Assembly: GCF_001724815.1 (NCBI RefSeq)
Contig: NZ_MEDO01000002.1
Span: 62,001-126,000 of the forward strand
DNA: 64,000 nt
From: Arenimonas sp. SCN 70-307
GTDB lineage: Bacteria; Pseudomonadota; Gammaproteobacteria; Xanthomonadales; Xanthomonadaceae
Direction: 5' to 3'
Positions 18,611 through 27,396 of the stretch are shown here, one piece after another. The translations under genes were made by a program, and so were the position numbers. How positions within the stretch are numbered: position 1 is the first letter of the stretch; the number at the start of each line of letters is the position of its first letter. The notes below the pieces were generated by a model. The model saw only the letters and a list, made by a program, of their open reading frames with translations. It did not search any database and had not been told where the DNA came from.

Positions 18611-20563
18611 TTAGCGGGGTTTCCGGGCGGGTCGGAAGGCCTTGAGATCGGCGATGAGTTGCCGCCGCGCTTCCCCGTCCAATCCGTCCGGAGCGTATCG
18701 ATCGGCAGCATAACGCCGGCTGAGTGAAACCAGGGTTTCCGACTGGCCGGGCAGGGCCTCCGACAGCCGGCGTCCGTAGGCCAGCGGTGGCTCCGAGGGC
18801 GCCTTGCCCAGGCCCGCCCGGCGCAGCCGTTTGGCGAACTCCAGCCAGGCCGCCACCAGCGGGTCGCGGCTGGCCGGCTGGCCGCGCATCAGGTACCACA
18901 GCGTCAGCAGCATCACCGCGCCGGCGCCGATTGCGAAGGCCAGGCCGAGCTGGCCGGCGCTGGCCTGGTCGATGCCCAGCGGGCGGAACAGGCGGGCCTG
19001 GCGGTCGGCGTCGAAGGACAGCACCAGCTCGTTCCAACTGCGCCGCGCCCAGTCGGCCAGGTCGCGCACCGGGGTAAAGGCCTCGGGCAGCAGCGCTTCG
19101 GCGCGCTGGCGGTCCTCGATGGTGTCGAGGATGCGCACGGGCGCGACGGCGGCGGTCGGGTCCACGCGGGTCCAGCCGCGGCCCTCGAGCCACACCTCGT
19201 TCCAGGCGTGCGCGTCCATGCGCCGCACCACCCAGTAGTCGGCGTAGGGGTTGCGGTAGCCGCCGGCGTAGCCGATCACCACGCGCGAAGGGATGCCGGC
19301 CGCGCGCATCAGCGTGGCGAAGGCCGAGCTGTAGTGCTGGCAGAAGCCCACGCGGGTGTCGAACAGGAACTCGTCCACGCCGTGCAGGCCGGTGGGCGGC
19401 ACGGTGAGGCTGTAGCTGAACTCGGCGCCGATCCATTCCAGGGCGCGGCGCACCACCGCCACGTCGCTGCCACCGCTCTCGGCGCTCCACTGCCGGCCCA
19501 GCGCCACCGTTTGCGGGTTCAGGCCCAGGGGCAGGGCGGTGGCGCGCTGGCGCGTGGCCGGGTCGAGCGCGAGGTCGGCGCGCGGGCCGGGCACGGAGCG
19601 GCCGGTGTACTTGAGCAGGCGCGAGACCGGCGCATTGGCCTCCACGCTGTCGTCGGCCAGCAGGCGCGCGCCCTCGGGCGCTTCGAGGGGGCGGTCGAGC
19701 ACCAGCAGGTAGCGCTGGTCGGTGGGTTCGAGCGAGAGCTCGTAGTCGATCACGCTCGACGGCGTGGGCAGCGGGGCGGCGGGCGCGGGCTCGCCGCCCG
19801 CCAGGCCGCTTTCGCGGGTCCAGCTGCGGCCGTCGAAGTCCCAGAGCACCTGGGCGCGCCAGTACAGCTCCTGGCGCGTGGGCGTGGTGCCCGGGAAGCG
19901 CACGCGCGCGGCCGGCACGTCGCTGGCGAACATTTCGATCCACTGGTCGGGCGTCATGCGCTCGTCCAGGCCGCCGCGGCCGAGCGCGTTCTCGGGCATG
20001 CCCCACAGCGGCGTGGCCAGGCGCGGGAAGAGCCAGAAGCCGGCCAGCGCCAGCGGCAGCGCCACCAGCACGGCCAGGCCCGTGCTGCGTGCGCGCGATG
20101 TTTCGAAGCGCGGCGCCGGTGCGCCCGGGCGGTACTCGGCCAGCATCGACAGCGCGACGAGCAGCAGGCCCAGCGCCAGCAGCGACAGCGCCATCACCAG
20201 CGGGCCCTGGTCCTGCAGGAAGGCGGCGAAGGGCGCGAACAGCGAGAAGCCCAGCAGGCTCTGCGCATCGCGCCGGCCGTGGGTTTCGCCCGGCTTGACC
20301 GCCAGCAGCGCCGCCAGCAGCGCCGTGCCGACGTCGCGGCCGATATTGAAGCCGAAGGTGAGCACCACGTAGCCGGCCACGCCCAGTAGCAGCGCCAGGC
20401 GCAGCACGCCGGGCCAGCGCTTGTCGAAGCCATAGCCGACGGCGGCAATCAGGCCCAGCGCCAGTGCCAGCGCCGGCGGCACCTGCAGCAGCAGCGGCAG
20501 CAGGCAGGCGGCGGCCGCGGCCATGCACCAGTTGCGCAGGGGTCTTGGCAGGCGCTCAGGCAT
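18611..20563 (-). CDS. TgpA-like membrane transglutaminase (DUF3488 plus transglutaminase core)
   Basis: A 650-residue inner-membrane protein. The N-terminal third holds about six transmembrane helices (DUF3488). The periplasmic transglutaminase core has the catalytic triad: Cys in RVGFCQHYSSAFATLM (about 393), His in MDAHAWNEVWLEG, and Asp in RVDPTAAV. A late transmembrane helix (LGLAFAIGAGAVMLLTLWYL) and a cytoplasmic DUF4129-like tail follow. It resembles the essential P. aeruginosa TgpA. It overlaps the DUF58 gene by 8 bp. Confidence 0.92.
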   Translation of the reverse strand: MPERLPRPLRNWCMAAAAACLLPLLLQVPPALALALGLIAAVGYGFDKRWPGVLRLALLLGVAGYVVLTFGFNIGRDVGTALLAALLAVKPGETHGRRDAQSLLGFSLFAPFAAFLQDQGPLVMALSLLALGLLLVALSMLAEYRPGAPAPRFETSRARSTGLAVLVALPLALAGFWLFPRLATPLWGMPENALGRGGLDERMTPDQWIEMFASDVPAARVRFPGTTPTRQELYWRAQVLWDFDGRSWTRESGLAGGEPAPAAPLPTPSSVIDYELSLEPTDQRYLLVLDRPLEAPEGARLLADDSVEANAPVSRLLKYTGRSVPGPRADLALDPATRQRATALPLGLNPQTVALGRQWSAESGGSDVAVVRRALEWIGAEFSYSLTVPPTGLHGVDEFLFDTRVGFCQHYSSAFATLMRAAGIPSRVVIGYAGGYRNPYADYWVVRRMDAHAWNEVWLEGRGWTRVDPTAAVAPVRILDTIEDRQRAEALLPEAFTPVRDLADWARRSWNELVLSFDADRQARLFRPLGIDQASAGQLGLAFAIGAGAVMLLTLWYLMRGQPASRDPLVAAWLEFAKRLRRAGLGKAPSEPPLAYGRRLSEALPGQSETLVSLSRRYAADRYAPDGLDGEARRQLIADLKAFRPARKPR

Positions 20564-21524
20564 CGGGCATCAGCGCCAGGGCGCGCAGGCAGGCGTGGCG
20601 GTGTTCGGGGCCGCGGCCGGGGCCGATGACCGCCGAGGGCAGGTGCATGCGGTAGCGATGGCCCAGGCGCTCGGCATCGACCACCCAGCGCGCCATCCGG
20701 CGGATGCGCGCCTCGTGGGCCAGTCCGTGCAGCGCCTCCCAGGCCAGCTCGAGTTCACGCGGCGCGCTGGCTTCGTACTCGCGCACCAGCAGGCGCGCCA
20801 AACGCGCCGACGGCTTCCAGGCGATCTGCTTGCGGGCATCGCCCGGGCGGTATTCGCGCAGGTGGTGCGGCTGCTCGCCGTGCTGGTGCGTGCGCCGCGA
20901 GGCGCTGTCGCCGCCCTGCGCGGGCAGCGCCACCTCGCCGGCCTCGGGCAGTGGGTACACCAGCAGGCGCGTGCGCGGCAGCAGCCAGCTCCAGGCACGC
21001 GCCAGGCCCAGCGGGCGGATTGTCGATATGCGAAGGCGGCCGGGATCGAGCCAGCCGCGGCGCGTGGTGGGCAGGGCGAGCACCGCTTCGGCGCGCTCGC
21101 CCGGCATCAGGTCGAAAGCGGCCTGCACGCCGCCCGCCGACAGCTCCAGGCCCGGCCGGCGGCGCAGGCCGGTCGCCTCGAAGGCCGCGCGCACGAGCAT
21201 GGGCTGGCCGGCGAACACCGGCTCGGCGTGCAGGGCCACCAGGCGCAGGCCCGACAGCGCCAGGTGTGCCTGCACCAGGCTGTTGTGCGCCACCGCGGCG
21301 GTGACGAAGGCCAGCATCAGCGCCGGGTTGTTGTTGTAGTTCAGCCCGCCGAGCACCATCGCGCCCAGCATCAGCCCCAGGAACAGGCCGAAGCCCGTGG
21401 GAAGCACGTAGATGCGCCGGCGGTCGATGTGGATGGGCAGCGCCTCGATCGCCCGCGGTTTGACCAGCGGCAGGCGCGAGAGGCGCTCGCCCAGGCGTTC
21501 GGCAAGGTCCGGGGCGTGCGCCAC
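20556..21524 (-). CDS. DUF58 domain membrane protein
   Basis: 322 residues with two transmembrane helices near the N-terminus (VLPTGFGLFLGLMLGAMVLG and the following hydrophobic stretch). The DUF58 signature LREYRPGDARKQIAWKPSAR lies at about 210-230. The GTG at 21524 is chosen because it follows the moxR stop by 5 bp and gives a family-like length; no closer ATG exists. DUF58 proteins are vWA-like partners of MoxR ATPases. Confidence 0.9.
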   Translation of the reverse strand: MAHAPDLAERLGERLSRLPLVKPRAIEALPIHIDRRRIYVLPTGFGLFLGLMLGAMVLGGLNYNNNPALMLAFVTAAVAHNSLVQAHLALSGLRLVALHAEPVFAGQPMLVRAAFEATGLRRRPGLELSAGGVQAAFDLMPGERAEAVLALPTTRRGWLDPGRLRISTIRPLGLARAWSWLLPRTRLLVYPLPEAGEVALPAQGGDSASRRTHQHGEQPHHLREYRPGDARKQIAWKPSARLARLLVREYEASAPRELELAWEALHGLAHEARIRRMARWVVDAERLGHRYRMHLPSAVIGPGRGPEHRHACLRALALMPDA

Positions 21525-21529
21525 CGTCG

Positions 21530-22483
21530 TCAGTCCACGGCCACCGCGCGCAGGATGCCCTCGGCCAGGCCATCGCGATGCTCGGCCTCGGACTCGGGCA
21601 CCAGGCGATGCGCGGCGACGGGGGCGAACAGCGCCTGCACGTCCTCCGGCAGGGCGTGGTCGCGACCGGCCAGCAGCGCCAGCGCGCGCGCGCCGCGCAG
21701 CAGGCCCAGGCCGGCGCGCGGCGACAGGCCCACCTGCACGCCGGGGTGGCGGCGGCTTTCCTGCAGCAGCGCCTGCACATAGGTCACCAGCGCCTCGCTG
21801 GCGTGCACGCGGCCGACGGCAGCGCGCAGGGCGATCACGTCCTCGCCCGACAGGCGCGGCATCGAATGCGCGATCAGGTCGCGGCGGTCGGCGCCGGCCA
21901 GCATCTCGCGCTCGGCGTCGGCGCCGGGGTAGCCCAGGTGCAGGCGCAGCAGGAAGCGGTCCATCTGCGAGTCGGGCAGCGGGAAGGTGCCGGCCAGGTC
22001 CACCGGGTTCTGCGTGGCGATCACGAAGAACGGCTGCGGCAGCGCGTGCGTGGTGCCGTCGACGCTGACCTGGTGCTCGGCCATGGCCTCGAGCAGGGCG
22101 CTCTGGGTGCGCGGCGGCGCGCGGTTGATTTCGTCGGCCAGCAGCAGCTGGGTGAACAAGGGGCCGGCGTGGAAGCGGAATTCGCGCGCGGCCTGGTCGT
22201 AGATCGACACGCCGATGATGTCCGAGGGCAGCAGGTCGGAGGTGAACTGCATGCGCTGGAAATCCAGGCCCAGGCTCGCCGCCATCGCCCGCGCCAGCGT
22301 GGTCTTCCCCAGGCCCGGCAGGTCCTCGATCAGCAGGTGGCCGCCGGCGAGCAGGGTGGTGAAGGCCAGCCGCACCTCGCGCGGCTTGCCCAGCACCAGC
22401 TGGTTCACCTGCGCCTCGGCGTCGGCCAGGGCCTGGCGCGTGCGCTCGGTTAGGATGTCGGCGTTGCCTGCCTTCGCTTGCAT
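21530..22483 (-). CDS. MoxR-family AAA+ ATPase
   Basis: 317 residues. Walker A GLGKTT is in IEDLPGLGKTTLARAMA (near 55-71). Walker B is LLADEINRAPPRTQSALLEA, sensor 1 is VIATQNPVD, and the C-terminal MoxR lid contains VGLSPRAGLGLLRGARALAL. It heads the minus-strand moxR-DUF58-tgpA set. This is a widespread three-gene unit thought to act as a chaperone or maturation system for envelope proteins. The ATG at 22483 lies 50 bp from the divergent glycosyltransferase start. Confidence 0.95.
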   Translation of the reverse strand: MQAKAGNADILTERTRQALADAEAQVNQLVLGKPREVRLAFTTLLAGGHLLIEDLPGLGKTTLARAMAASLGLDFQRMQFTSDLLPSDIIGVSIYDQAAREFRFHAGPLFTQLLLADEINRAPPRTQSALLEAMAEHQVSVDGTTHALPQPFFVIATQNPVDLAGTFPLPDSQMDRFLLRLHLGYPGADAEREMLAGADRRDLIAHSMPRLSGEDVIALRAAVGRVHASEALVTYVQALLQESRRHPGVQVGLSPRAGLGLLRGARALALLAGRDHALPEDVQALFAPVAAHRLVPESEAEHRDGLAEGILRAVAVD

Positions 22484-22533
22484 GCGGGGGTCCTGGCTTG
22501 GAGTGTCTGAAGGATACCTGTGTGGATGCTGGC

Positions 22534-24420
22534 ATGCGGCCCGGTTCGACGCGCGTGAAGTTCCTGCTGGCGTGGAGCCTGGTGCTGCTGGCCAAGCTGG
22601 CGCTGGCGGCCACGCTGCAACCGTTCGGCGACGAGGCCTTCTACGCGCAGGAAGCGCGCCATCCGGCCTGGGCCTATTCCGACCTGCCGGGCCTGACGGC
22701 GTGGCTGGCCTGGCTGGGCACGGCGGTGGCCGGGCCGACGATTTTCGCCGTGCGCCTGCCCTTCGTGCTGCTCGGTTCGCTGCTGCCGTGGCTGGTGCTG
22801 CGCATGGCGCGGCGCAGCTTCGGCGAGGACACTGGCTGGCAAGCGGGCCTGCTGGCGCTGCTGCTGCCGTTGGGTGGCGCGATGGGCGTGCTGGCGCTGC
22901 CGGACGTGCCGATGCTGCTGGCGGCGCTGCTGGCGCTGGACGCGGCGCATTCGCTGCTTCGCCGGGCGGGCTGGGCGGCGTTCGCACAACTCGGGTTCGC
23001 GCTCGCGCTGGGCGCGCTGGCGCACTACCGCTTCGCCGGCGTGCTGCTGGCGGGCGTCGCGGGGCTGCTGCTGGTGCGGGAAGGCCGCGCGCTGTTCCGC
23101 GAGCCGGGGCTGTGGCTGGCGCTGCTGGCCGGTGCCGCGGCCTGGTGGCCGCTGCTGTCCTGGAACTTCGCGCACGCCGGTGCCGGCCTCGATTTCCACC
23201 TCGTGCAGCGCCATCCGTGGCAACCGCAGGTGGCGGGGGCATGGTGGCCACTGGTGCAGGCGCTCGTGCTGACGCCGCTGCTGTTCGTGCTGCTGGTGGC
23301 GACGCTCGCCGAGGCCTGGCGCCGTCGGCGCGGCGGGGAGACGGCCTGGCCGCTGCTGCTGGGGTTCGGCGCGGTGGCCACGGCGGGCTACTTCCTGCTG
23401 GGGTTTTTCGCCGACACCGAACGCGTGAGCTTCCACTGGCCGCTGGCGGGCTGGCTGGCGCTGTGCGTGGCGGCGCCGACGGTGCTGGCGCGCTGGCCGC
23501 GCTGGGCGAGGCGATTGACGTGGAGCGTGGCGGGGCTGGGCCTGGCCGCGCTGCTGGCCTATCTCGCACTGCTGGCGGCGCCGGCGGGCCGCGCGTGGCT
23601 GGCGGCAGGCGGTGCGTATGCGGACAACTTTTCCGGCTGGGACGAGGTCGCCGCCGTCGTGCAGGACGATTTGCGCGCGCTGCCGACGGGAACCATCGTG
23701 GTGGCCGACAACTTCATGCTCGGCGCGCAGCTCTCGCTGGCCCTGGGCCGCGAGGTGCGCGTGCTCGATCACCCGCTCAACGCCAAACACGGCCGCGCCG
23801 TGCAGCTGGCGCAGTGGGGCCTGCTCGAACGCGGGGAGTCGCTGCAAGGCGGCGCGCCGGTGCTGCTGGTCGTCGAAGACACGGCGCGGCCGCTCAAGGC
23901 CCGGCTCGAAGGCTATCGCGCACTGTGCACGCTGGCCGGCGTGCTGCCGCCGCCGCGTGTGCTCAACGTCGACCAGGGGCGCAAGCGTTTCCTGCGGTTC
24001 GGTTTGACGTCGCCGGCTGCGCGCGCCGACGCCCGCGCAGAGGCGGACGCGGGCGGGCAGGTGCCTGCGCACGCGGCCTGCGTGCTGCCCGCCCTGGCCT
24101 GGATCGACTCGCCGCGCCCCGGCGACACCGCTGCCGGCGAACTGCGCATCGAGGGCTGGGCGCTGAAATCCGGCGCCGGCCTGGCGCGCGTCGAGGTGCT
24201 GCTCGACGGCGAGGTCGTGGCGCAGGCCAGCCACGGCCTGCCGCGACCCGATGTCGCCACCTACTGGGGATTGCCGGCCAGCGATGGCGATGCGTTTGGC
24301 TTCACTGCCAGGGTTCCGCTCGACGGACGCGAGCCCGGCCGCGCCTGGCTCGGCCTTCGGCTGCATGCCAGCGACGGCAGCATCGAGGACTGGCCGGCGG
24401 TGCCGCTGCGGCTGCGCTAG
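22534..24420 (+). CDS. GT39-type membrane glycosyltransferase with C-terminal beta domain
   Basis: 628 residues. It is a polytopic ArnT/PMT-like transferase: the first loop has the acidic motif PFGDEAFYAQEARHP (about 29-43), and about ten hydrophobic segments follow to residue ~360. Such enzymes move a sugar from a polyprenyl-phosphate donor in the periplasm. From about residue 520 there is a separate Ig-like beta module (IDSPRPGDTAAGELRIEGWA, LDGEVVAQASHGLPRPDV). The ATG at 22534 is preferred; a TTG 12 codons upstream is possible. Its stop shares CTAG with the yceF stop. Confidence 0.85.
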   Translation: MRPGSTRVKFLLAWSLVLLAKLALAATLQPFGDEAFYAQEARHPAWAYSDLPGLTAWLAWLGTAVAGPTIFAVRLPFVLLGSLLPWLVLRMARRSFGEDTGWQAGLLALLLPLGGAMGVLALPDVPMLLAALLALDAAHSLLRRAGWAAFAQLGFALALGALAHYRFAGVLLAGVAGLLLVREGRALFREPGLWLALLAGAAAWWPLLSWNFAHAGAGLDFHLVQRHPWQPQVAGAWWPLVQALVLTPLLFVLLVATLAEAWRRRRGGETAWPLLLGFGAVATAGYFLLGFFADTERVSFHWPLAGWLALCVAAPTVLARWPRWARRLTWSVAGLGLAALLAYLALLAAPAGRAWLAAGGAYADNFSGWDEVAAVVQDDLRALPTGTIVVADNFMLGAQLSLALGREVRVLDHPLNAKHGRAVQLAQWGLLERGESLQGGAPVLLVVEDTARPLKARLEGYRALCTLAGVLPPPRVLNVDQGRKRFLRFGLTSPAARADARAEADAGGQVPAHAACVLPALAWIDSPRPGDTAAGELRIEGWALKSGAGLARVEVLLDGEVVAQASHGLPRPDVATYWGLPASDGDAFGFTARVPLDGREPGRAWLGLRLHASDGSIEDWPAVPLRLR

Positions 24421-24995
24421 GGCAGGGTGAAGCCGGCTGCGCGCAGCGCCGCCGACAGCGCAATCAGCGGCAGGCCCACCAGCGCCGTCGGGTCGCGGGT
24501 TTCGATGGCCTCGAACAGGGTGATGCCCAGGCCCTCGCACTTGAAGCTGCCGGCGCAGTCGAAGGGCTGCTCGGCGTCCACGTAGCGCGCGATTTCCTCG
24601 CCCGAAAGGATCCGGAAGCGCACCACCGTCAGGTCGAGCCCTTCGAGCATGCGCGGCTCGCCCTGGCGCAACACGCAGAACGCCGTGTGGAAGCGCTGCT
24701 CGCCACCCGAGGCGGCCGTCAGCTGGGCGATGGCGCCAGCGCGGTCCCCCGGCTTGCCGACAGGGTCGCCGCCGCGCTCGGCCACCTGGTCCGAGCCGAT
24801 CACCCAGGCGCCGGGGTGGTGGGCGGCCACGGCCCGGGCCTTGGCTTCGGCCAGGCGCACGGCCAGCCGGGCCGGGGCCTCGCCCGGGCGCGGGGTTTCG
24901 TCCACCTCGGGACGGTCGACGGCGAAGGGCAGGGCCAGGCGTTCGAGCAGCTCGCGCCGGTAGCGCGAGGTGGAGGCCAGGACCAGCCGGCTCAT
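24417..24995 (-). CDS. yceF: Maf-family nucleotide pyrophosphatase, YceF type (m7GTP)
   Basis: 192 residues. N-terminal VLASTSRYRRELLERLALPF is the YceF version of the Maf signature, with WVIGSDQVAE carrying the catalytic aspartate and GKPGDRAGAIAQL downstream. E. coli YceF hydrolyses m7GTP. It is placed beside yceD-rpmF as in enterobacteria but divergent. Its ATG overlaps the upstream gene's TGA (ATGA). Confidence 0.93.
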   Translation of the reverse strand: MSRLVLASTSRYRRELLERLALPFAVDRPEVDETPRPGEAPARLAVRLAEAKARAVAAHHPGAWVIGSDQVAERGGDPVGKPGDRAGAIAQLTAASGGEQRFHTAFCVLRQGEPRMLEGLDLTVVRFRILSGEEIARYVDAEQPFDCAGSFKCEGLGITLFEAIETRDPTALVGLPLIALSAALRAAGFTLP

Positions 24996-25477
24996 GGCTG
25001 GCCGGCGGGACGGCGCAGGGTGGCCGGCTCGCGCCGCGCGGCCTGCTCGCTGGCTTCGGTGGCCTCGGCCAGGGCCTCGCCGGCGTTGTCGAGCTCGGCC
25101 AGGCCGCCGGCCAGGCGGTCGCGGGCCCGGCCCAGGGCGGCGCAGGCGGCGTCGAGCTCGGACTGGCGGGCGGTCTGGCCGTGGTGCTTGATCCAGAGCC
25201 GGTGCTGGAGCAGGTCGCGCTTGGCCTCGCGCACCGGCAGGGCGCTGTCGAGCGAGGCCTGGGCGACGGCGGCGATGTCCTGGGGCACCCGGCCGACCAC
25301 GGCCTGCAGGGCCTGCATCCGGGCCTGGCTGCGGTCGAGCAGGCCCTCCATCTCGTCGGCCAGGTCGAGCAGCTGGCGCAGGCTGCGGTCGCGCCTCCGC
25401 CCGCGCAGGACCCACCAGGCGAGGAGGGACGCCAGGGCGAGGCCGGCAAGGCCGAGGGTGGTGATCAGGCTGGGCAT
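24992..25477 (-). CDS. Membrane-anchored coiled-coil protein, unknown function
   Basis: 161 residues that I do not recognise. One transmembrane helix near 5-25 (TTLGLAGLALASLLAWWVLR) is followed by a basic stop-transfer RGRRRDRS and a long alanine/glutamate-rich amphipathic helix region to the end, with no cysteines or catalytic motifs. It is translationally coupled to yceF (4-bp overlap) and divergent from yceD. Codon use matches its neighbours, so it is probably a real gene. Confidence 0.72.
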   Translation of the reverse strand: MPSLITTLGLAGLALASLLAWWVLRGRRRDRSLRQLLDLADEMEGLLDRSQARMQALQAVVGRVPQDIAAVAQASLDSALPVREAKRDLLQHRLWIKHHGQTARQSELDAACAALGRARDRLAGGLAELDNAGEALAEATEASEQAARREPATLRRPAGQP

Positions 25478-25556
25478 CGGGGCTCCGTGGCTCGCCGGGC
25501 AGTCTGCACCAGCGCCGGCGGGGCCGGCAAACCCTTGTCGCTGCAAGTGCTTAGGT

Positions 25557-25585
25557 TTGACACGGCCTCTGCGCGGGCCTACAAT
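25557..25585 (+). promoter_or_regulatory. Sigma-70 promoter of the yceD-rpmF-fab run
   Basis: -35 TTGACA (25557-25562), 17-bp spacer, -10 TACAAT (25580-25585). The expected start point near 25592 leaves only about 3 nt before the yceD ATG at 25595. Confidence 0.8.
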
Positions 25586-25594
25586 TTCGCGCTT

Positions 25595-26110
25595 ATGTCC
25601 GCACCCTTGCCTCCCGTGCTCGATGCCTGGCGCATGGTTGCGGCCAAACGGCTGTTCGAAGGCCGCCTGCCGCTGTCGGGGATGTCCCGCCTGCTGCCGG
25701 CCCTCGCGGACGCCGAAGGTGAATGCCGCTTCGGGCTGGAATTCGGCGTGGACGCAATGGGTTTGCGTTACGTCGAGGTCCGGGTCGAAGCCAGCCTGCC
25801 GCTGGTTTGCCAGCGCTCGCTCGAACGGTTCGTCTACCCGGTGCGCGTCAGCCAGCGCCTGGGCCTGATCACCGACGAGGCGCAGGAAGCGGCGCTGCCG
25901 GAGGGCATGGAACCCCTCCTGCTCGACGCCAGCGGCGAGCTCGACCCGGCCGGCCTGGTGGAGGACGAACTGATCCTTGCCGTACCGGTGGTACCGATCG
26001 ACCCCGACGCGACGGACGTCCTGGCCAGCTGGCCGGCGGACATCGAAGAGGAAGAAGAGAAACCGAACCCTTTCGCCGCGCTCGCCGCGTTGAAGGACCA
26101 GAAGAAGTAG
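25595..26110 (+). CDS. yceD: YceD/DUF177 family protein (23S rRNA accumulation protein)
   Basis: 171 residues. It has the YceD core [20 protein letters not shown], the cysteine segment [13 protein letters not shown] and the acidic motif [14 protein letters not shown]. YceD is needed for normal 23S rRNA levels and is almost always just upstream of rpmF, as here (13-bp gap). The start is fixed by the N-terminus and the promoter: the message would be nearly leaderless and has no Shine-Dalgarno sequence. Confidence 0.93.
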   Translation: MSAPLPPVLDAWRMVAAKRLFEGRLPLSGMSRLLPALADAEGECRFGLEFGVDAMGLRYVEVRVEASLPLVCQRSLERFVYPVRVSQRLGLITDEAQEAALPEGMEPLLLDASGELDPAGLVEDELILAVPVVPIDPDATDVLASWPADIEEEEEKPNPFAALAALKDQKK

Positions 26111-26123
26111 TTGGAGACAAGCC

Positions 26124-26321
26124 ATGGCCGTCCAGAAGTCCCGTGTCACCCCGTCCCGCCGCGGCCAGCGCCGCTCGCACGACGCCCTCACCGCCAAGCA
26201 GCTGGCCACCGACCCGACCACGGGCGAGACCCACCTGCGCCACCACGTCACCAAGGACGGCTACTACCGCGGCCGCAAGGTCGTGGACACCAAGTCGGCT
26301 TCGGTCGTCGAGGAAGATTGA
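26124..26321 (+). CDS. rpmF: 50S ribosomal protein L32 (cysteine-free form)
   Basis: 65 residues: [20 protein letters not shown] start, and GYYRGRKV after the former zinc knuckle. The four zinc-binding cysteines of standard L32 are absent ([20 protein letters not shown]), giving the C-minus type, as in xanthomonads. GGAGA precedes the ATG. A hairpin terminator candidate follows before fabH. Confidence 0.97.
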   Translation: MAVQKSRVTPSRRGQRRSHDALTAKQLATDPTTGETHLRHHVTKDGYYRGRKVVDTKSASVVEED

Positions 26322-26363
26322 GGCCGCGCTCCGCCCTCGCGGGGGCGGACATCGCAAGCCAAG

Positions 26364-26393
26364 CGCGGCGGGCTCGTCCCGCCGCGTGTGTTT
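26364..26393 (+). terminator. Hairpin between rpmF and fabH (terminator or attenuator)
   Basis: A 9-bp perfect stem CGCGGCGGG (26364-26372) / CCCGCCGCG (26378-26386) with loop CTCGT, followed by TGTGTTTCTG. A weaker dyad TCCGCCC/GGGCGGA lies just before it (26330-26349). The T-tract is poor, so partial read-through into fabH is expected. Confidence 0.5.
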
Positions 26394-26418
26394 CTGACGG
26401 TCGGATGAGGGAGTAGCC

Positions 26419-27393
26419 ATGGCCGTGTTTTCGCGTATCGCCGGTACGGGCAGCGCCCTGCCGGCCAAGGTGCTGACCAACAAGGACCTCGAGCAGTTCG
26501 TCGAGACCAGCGACGAGTGGATCGCCAGCCGCACCGGCATCCGCCAGCGCCACGTCGCCTCCGAGGGCGAAACCACCGCCGACCTCGCCGAGCGCGCCGC
26601 CCGCGCCGCGCTCGCGGCCGCCGGCGTCGAACCCTCCGAGCTCGACATGATCGTCCTGGGCACCACCACGCCCGACCTCATCTTCCCGTCCACCGCCTGC
26701 CTGGTGCAGCACCGCCTGGGCGCCAATGGCTGCGCGGCCTTCGACGTCAACGCCGCCTGCTCGGGCTTCCTGTACGCGCTGAGCGTGGGCGACAGCTTCA
26801 TCCGCGCCGGCAACGCCCGCACCGTGCTGGTGATCGGCGCCGAGACGCTGACCCGCATGCTCGACTGGTCCGACCGCAATACCTGCGTGCTGTTCGGCGA
26901 CGGCGCCGGCGCGGTGGTGCTCAAGGCCGATGCCGAGGCCGGCATCCTCTCGACGCACCTGCATGCCGACGGCGGCAAGAAGGAACTGCTCTACAACCCG
27001 GTGGGCGTCTCGGTCGGCTTCAAGCCGGAAGAGAAGAACGCCGGCGTGCGCGTGCTGATGACCGGCAACGAGGTCTTCAAGCACGCGGTCAAGGCGCTCG
27101 ACTCCGTCGTCGACGAAACCCTGGCCGCCAATGGCCTGGACAAGTCCGACCTCGACTGGCTCATCCCGCACCAGGCCAACCTGCGCATCATCGAAGCCAC
27201 CGCCAAGCGCCTCGAGATGTCGATGGACCGCGTCATCGTCACCGTCGACAAGCATGGCAACACCTCGGCCGGTTCGGTGCCGCTGGCGCTGGACGAAGCC
27301 GTGCGCTCGGGCAAGGTGCAGCGCGGCCAGCTGCTGCTGCTCGAAGCCTTCGGCGGCGGCTTCACCTGGGGCTCGGCGCTCATCCGCTACTGA
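26419..27393 (+). CDS. fabH: Beta-ketoacyl-ACP synthase III
   Basis: Starts fatty-acid synthesis by condensing acetyl-CoA with malonyl-ACP. 324 residues, usual length. The catalytic triad is C114 ([10 protein letters not shown]), H251 (IPHQANLRI) and N281 (KHGNTSAGS). It begins the conserved fab cluster, but fabD is separated from it by a kinase-like gene 3 bp downstream. Confidence 0.97.
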   Translation: MAVFSRIAGTGSALPAKVLTNKDLEQFVETSDEWIASRTGIRQRHVASEGETTADLAERAARAALAAAGVEPSELDMIVLGTTTPDLIFPSTACLVQHRLGANGCAAFDVNAACSGFLYALSVGDSFIRAGNARTVLVIGAETLTRMLDWSDRNTCVLFGDGAGAVVLKADAEAGILSTHLHADGGKKELLYNPVGVSVGFKPEEKNAGVRVLMTGNEVFKHAVKALDSVVDETLAANGLDKSDLDWLIPHQANLRIIEATAKRLEMSMDRVIVTVDKHGNTSAGSVPLALDEAVRSGKVQRGQLLLLEAFGGGFTWGSALIRY

Positions 27394-27396
27394 GCC

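Noticed and set aside
22450..25449. 999-codon open frame on the minus strand
   Set aside because: Antisense to the GT39 gene and in the wrong frame for yceF; translation is arginine/proline noise.
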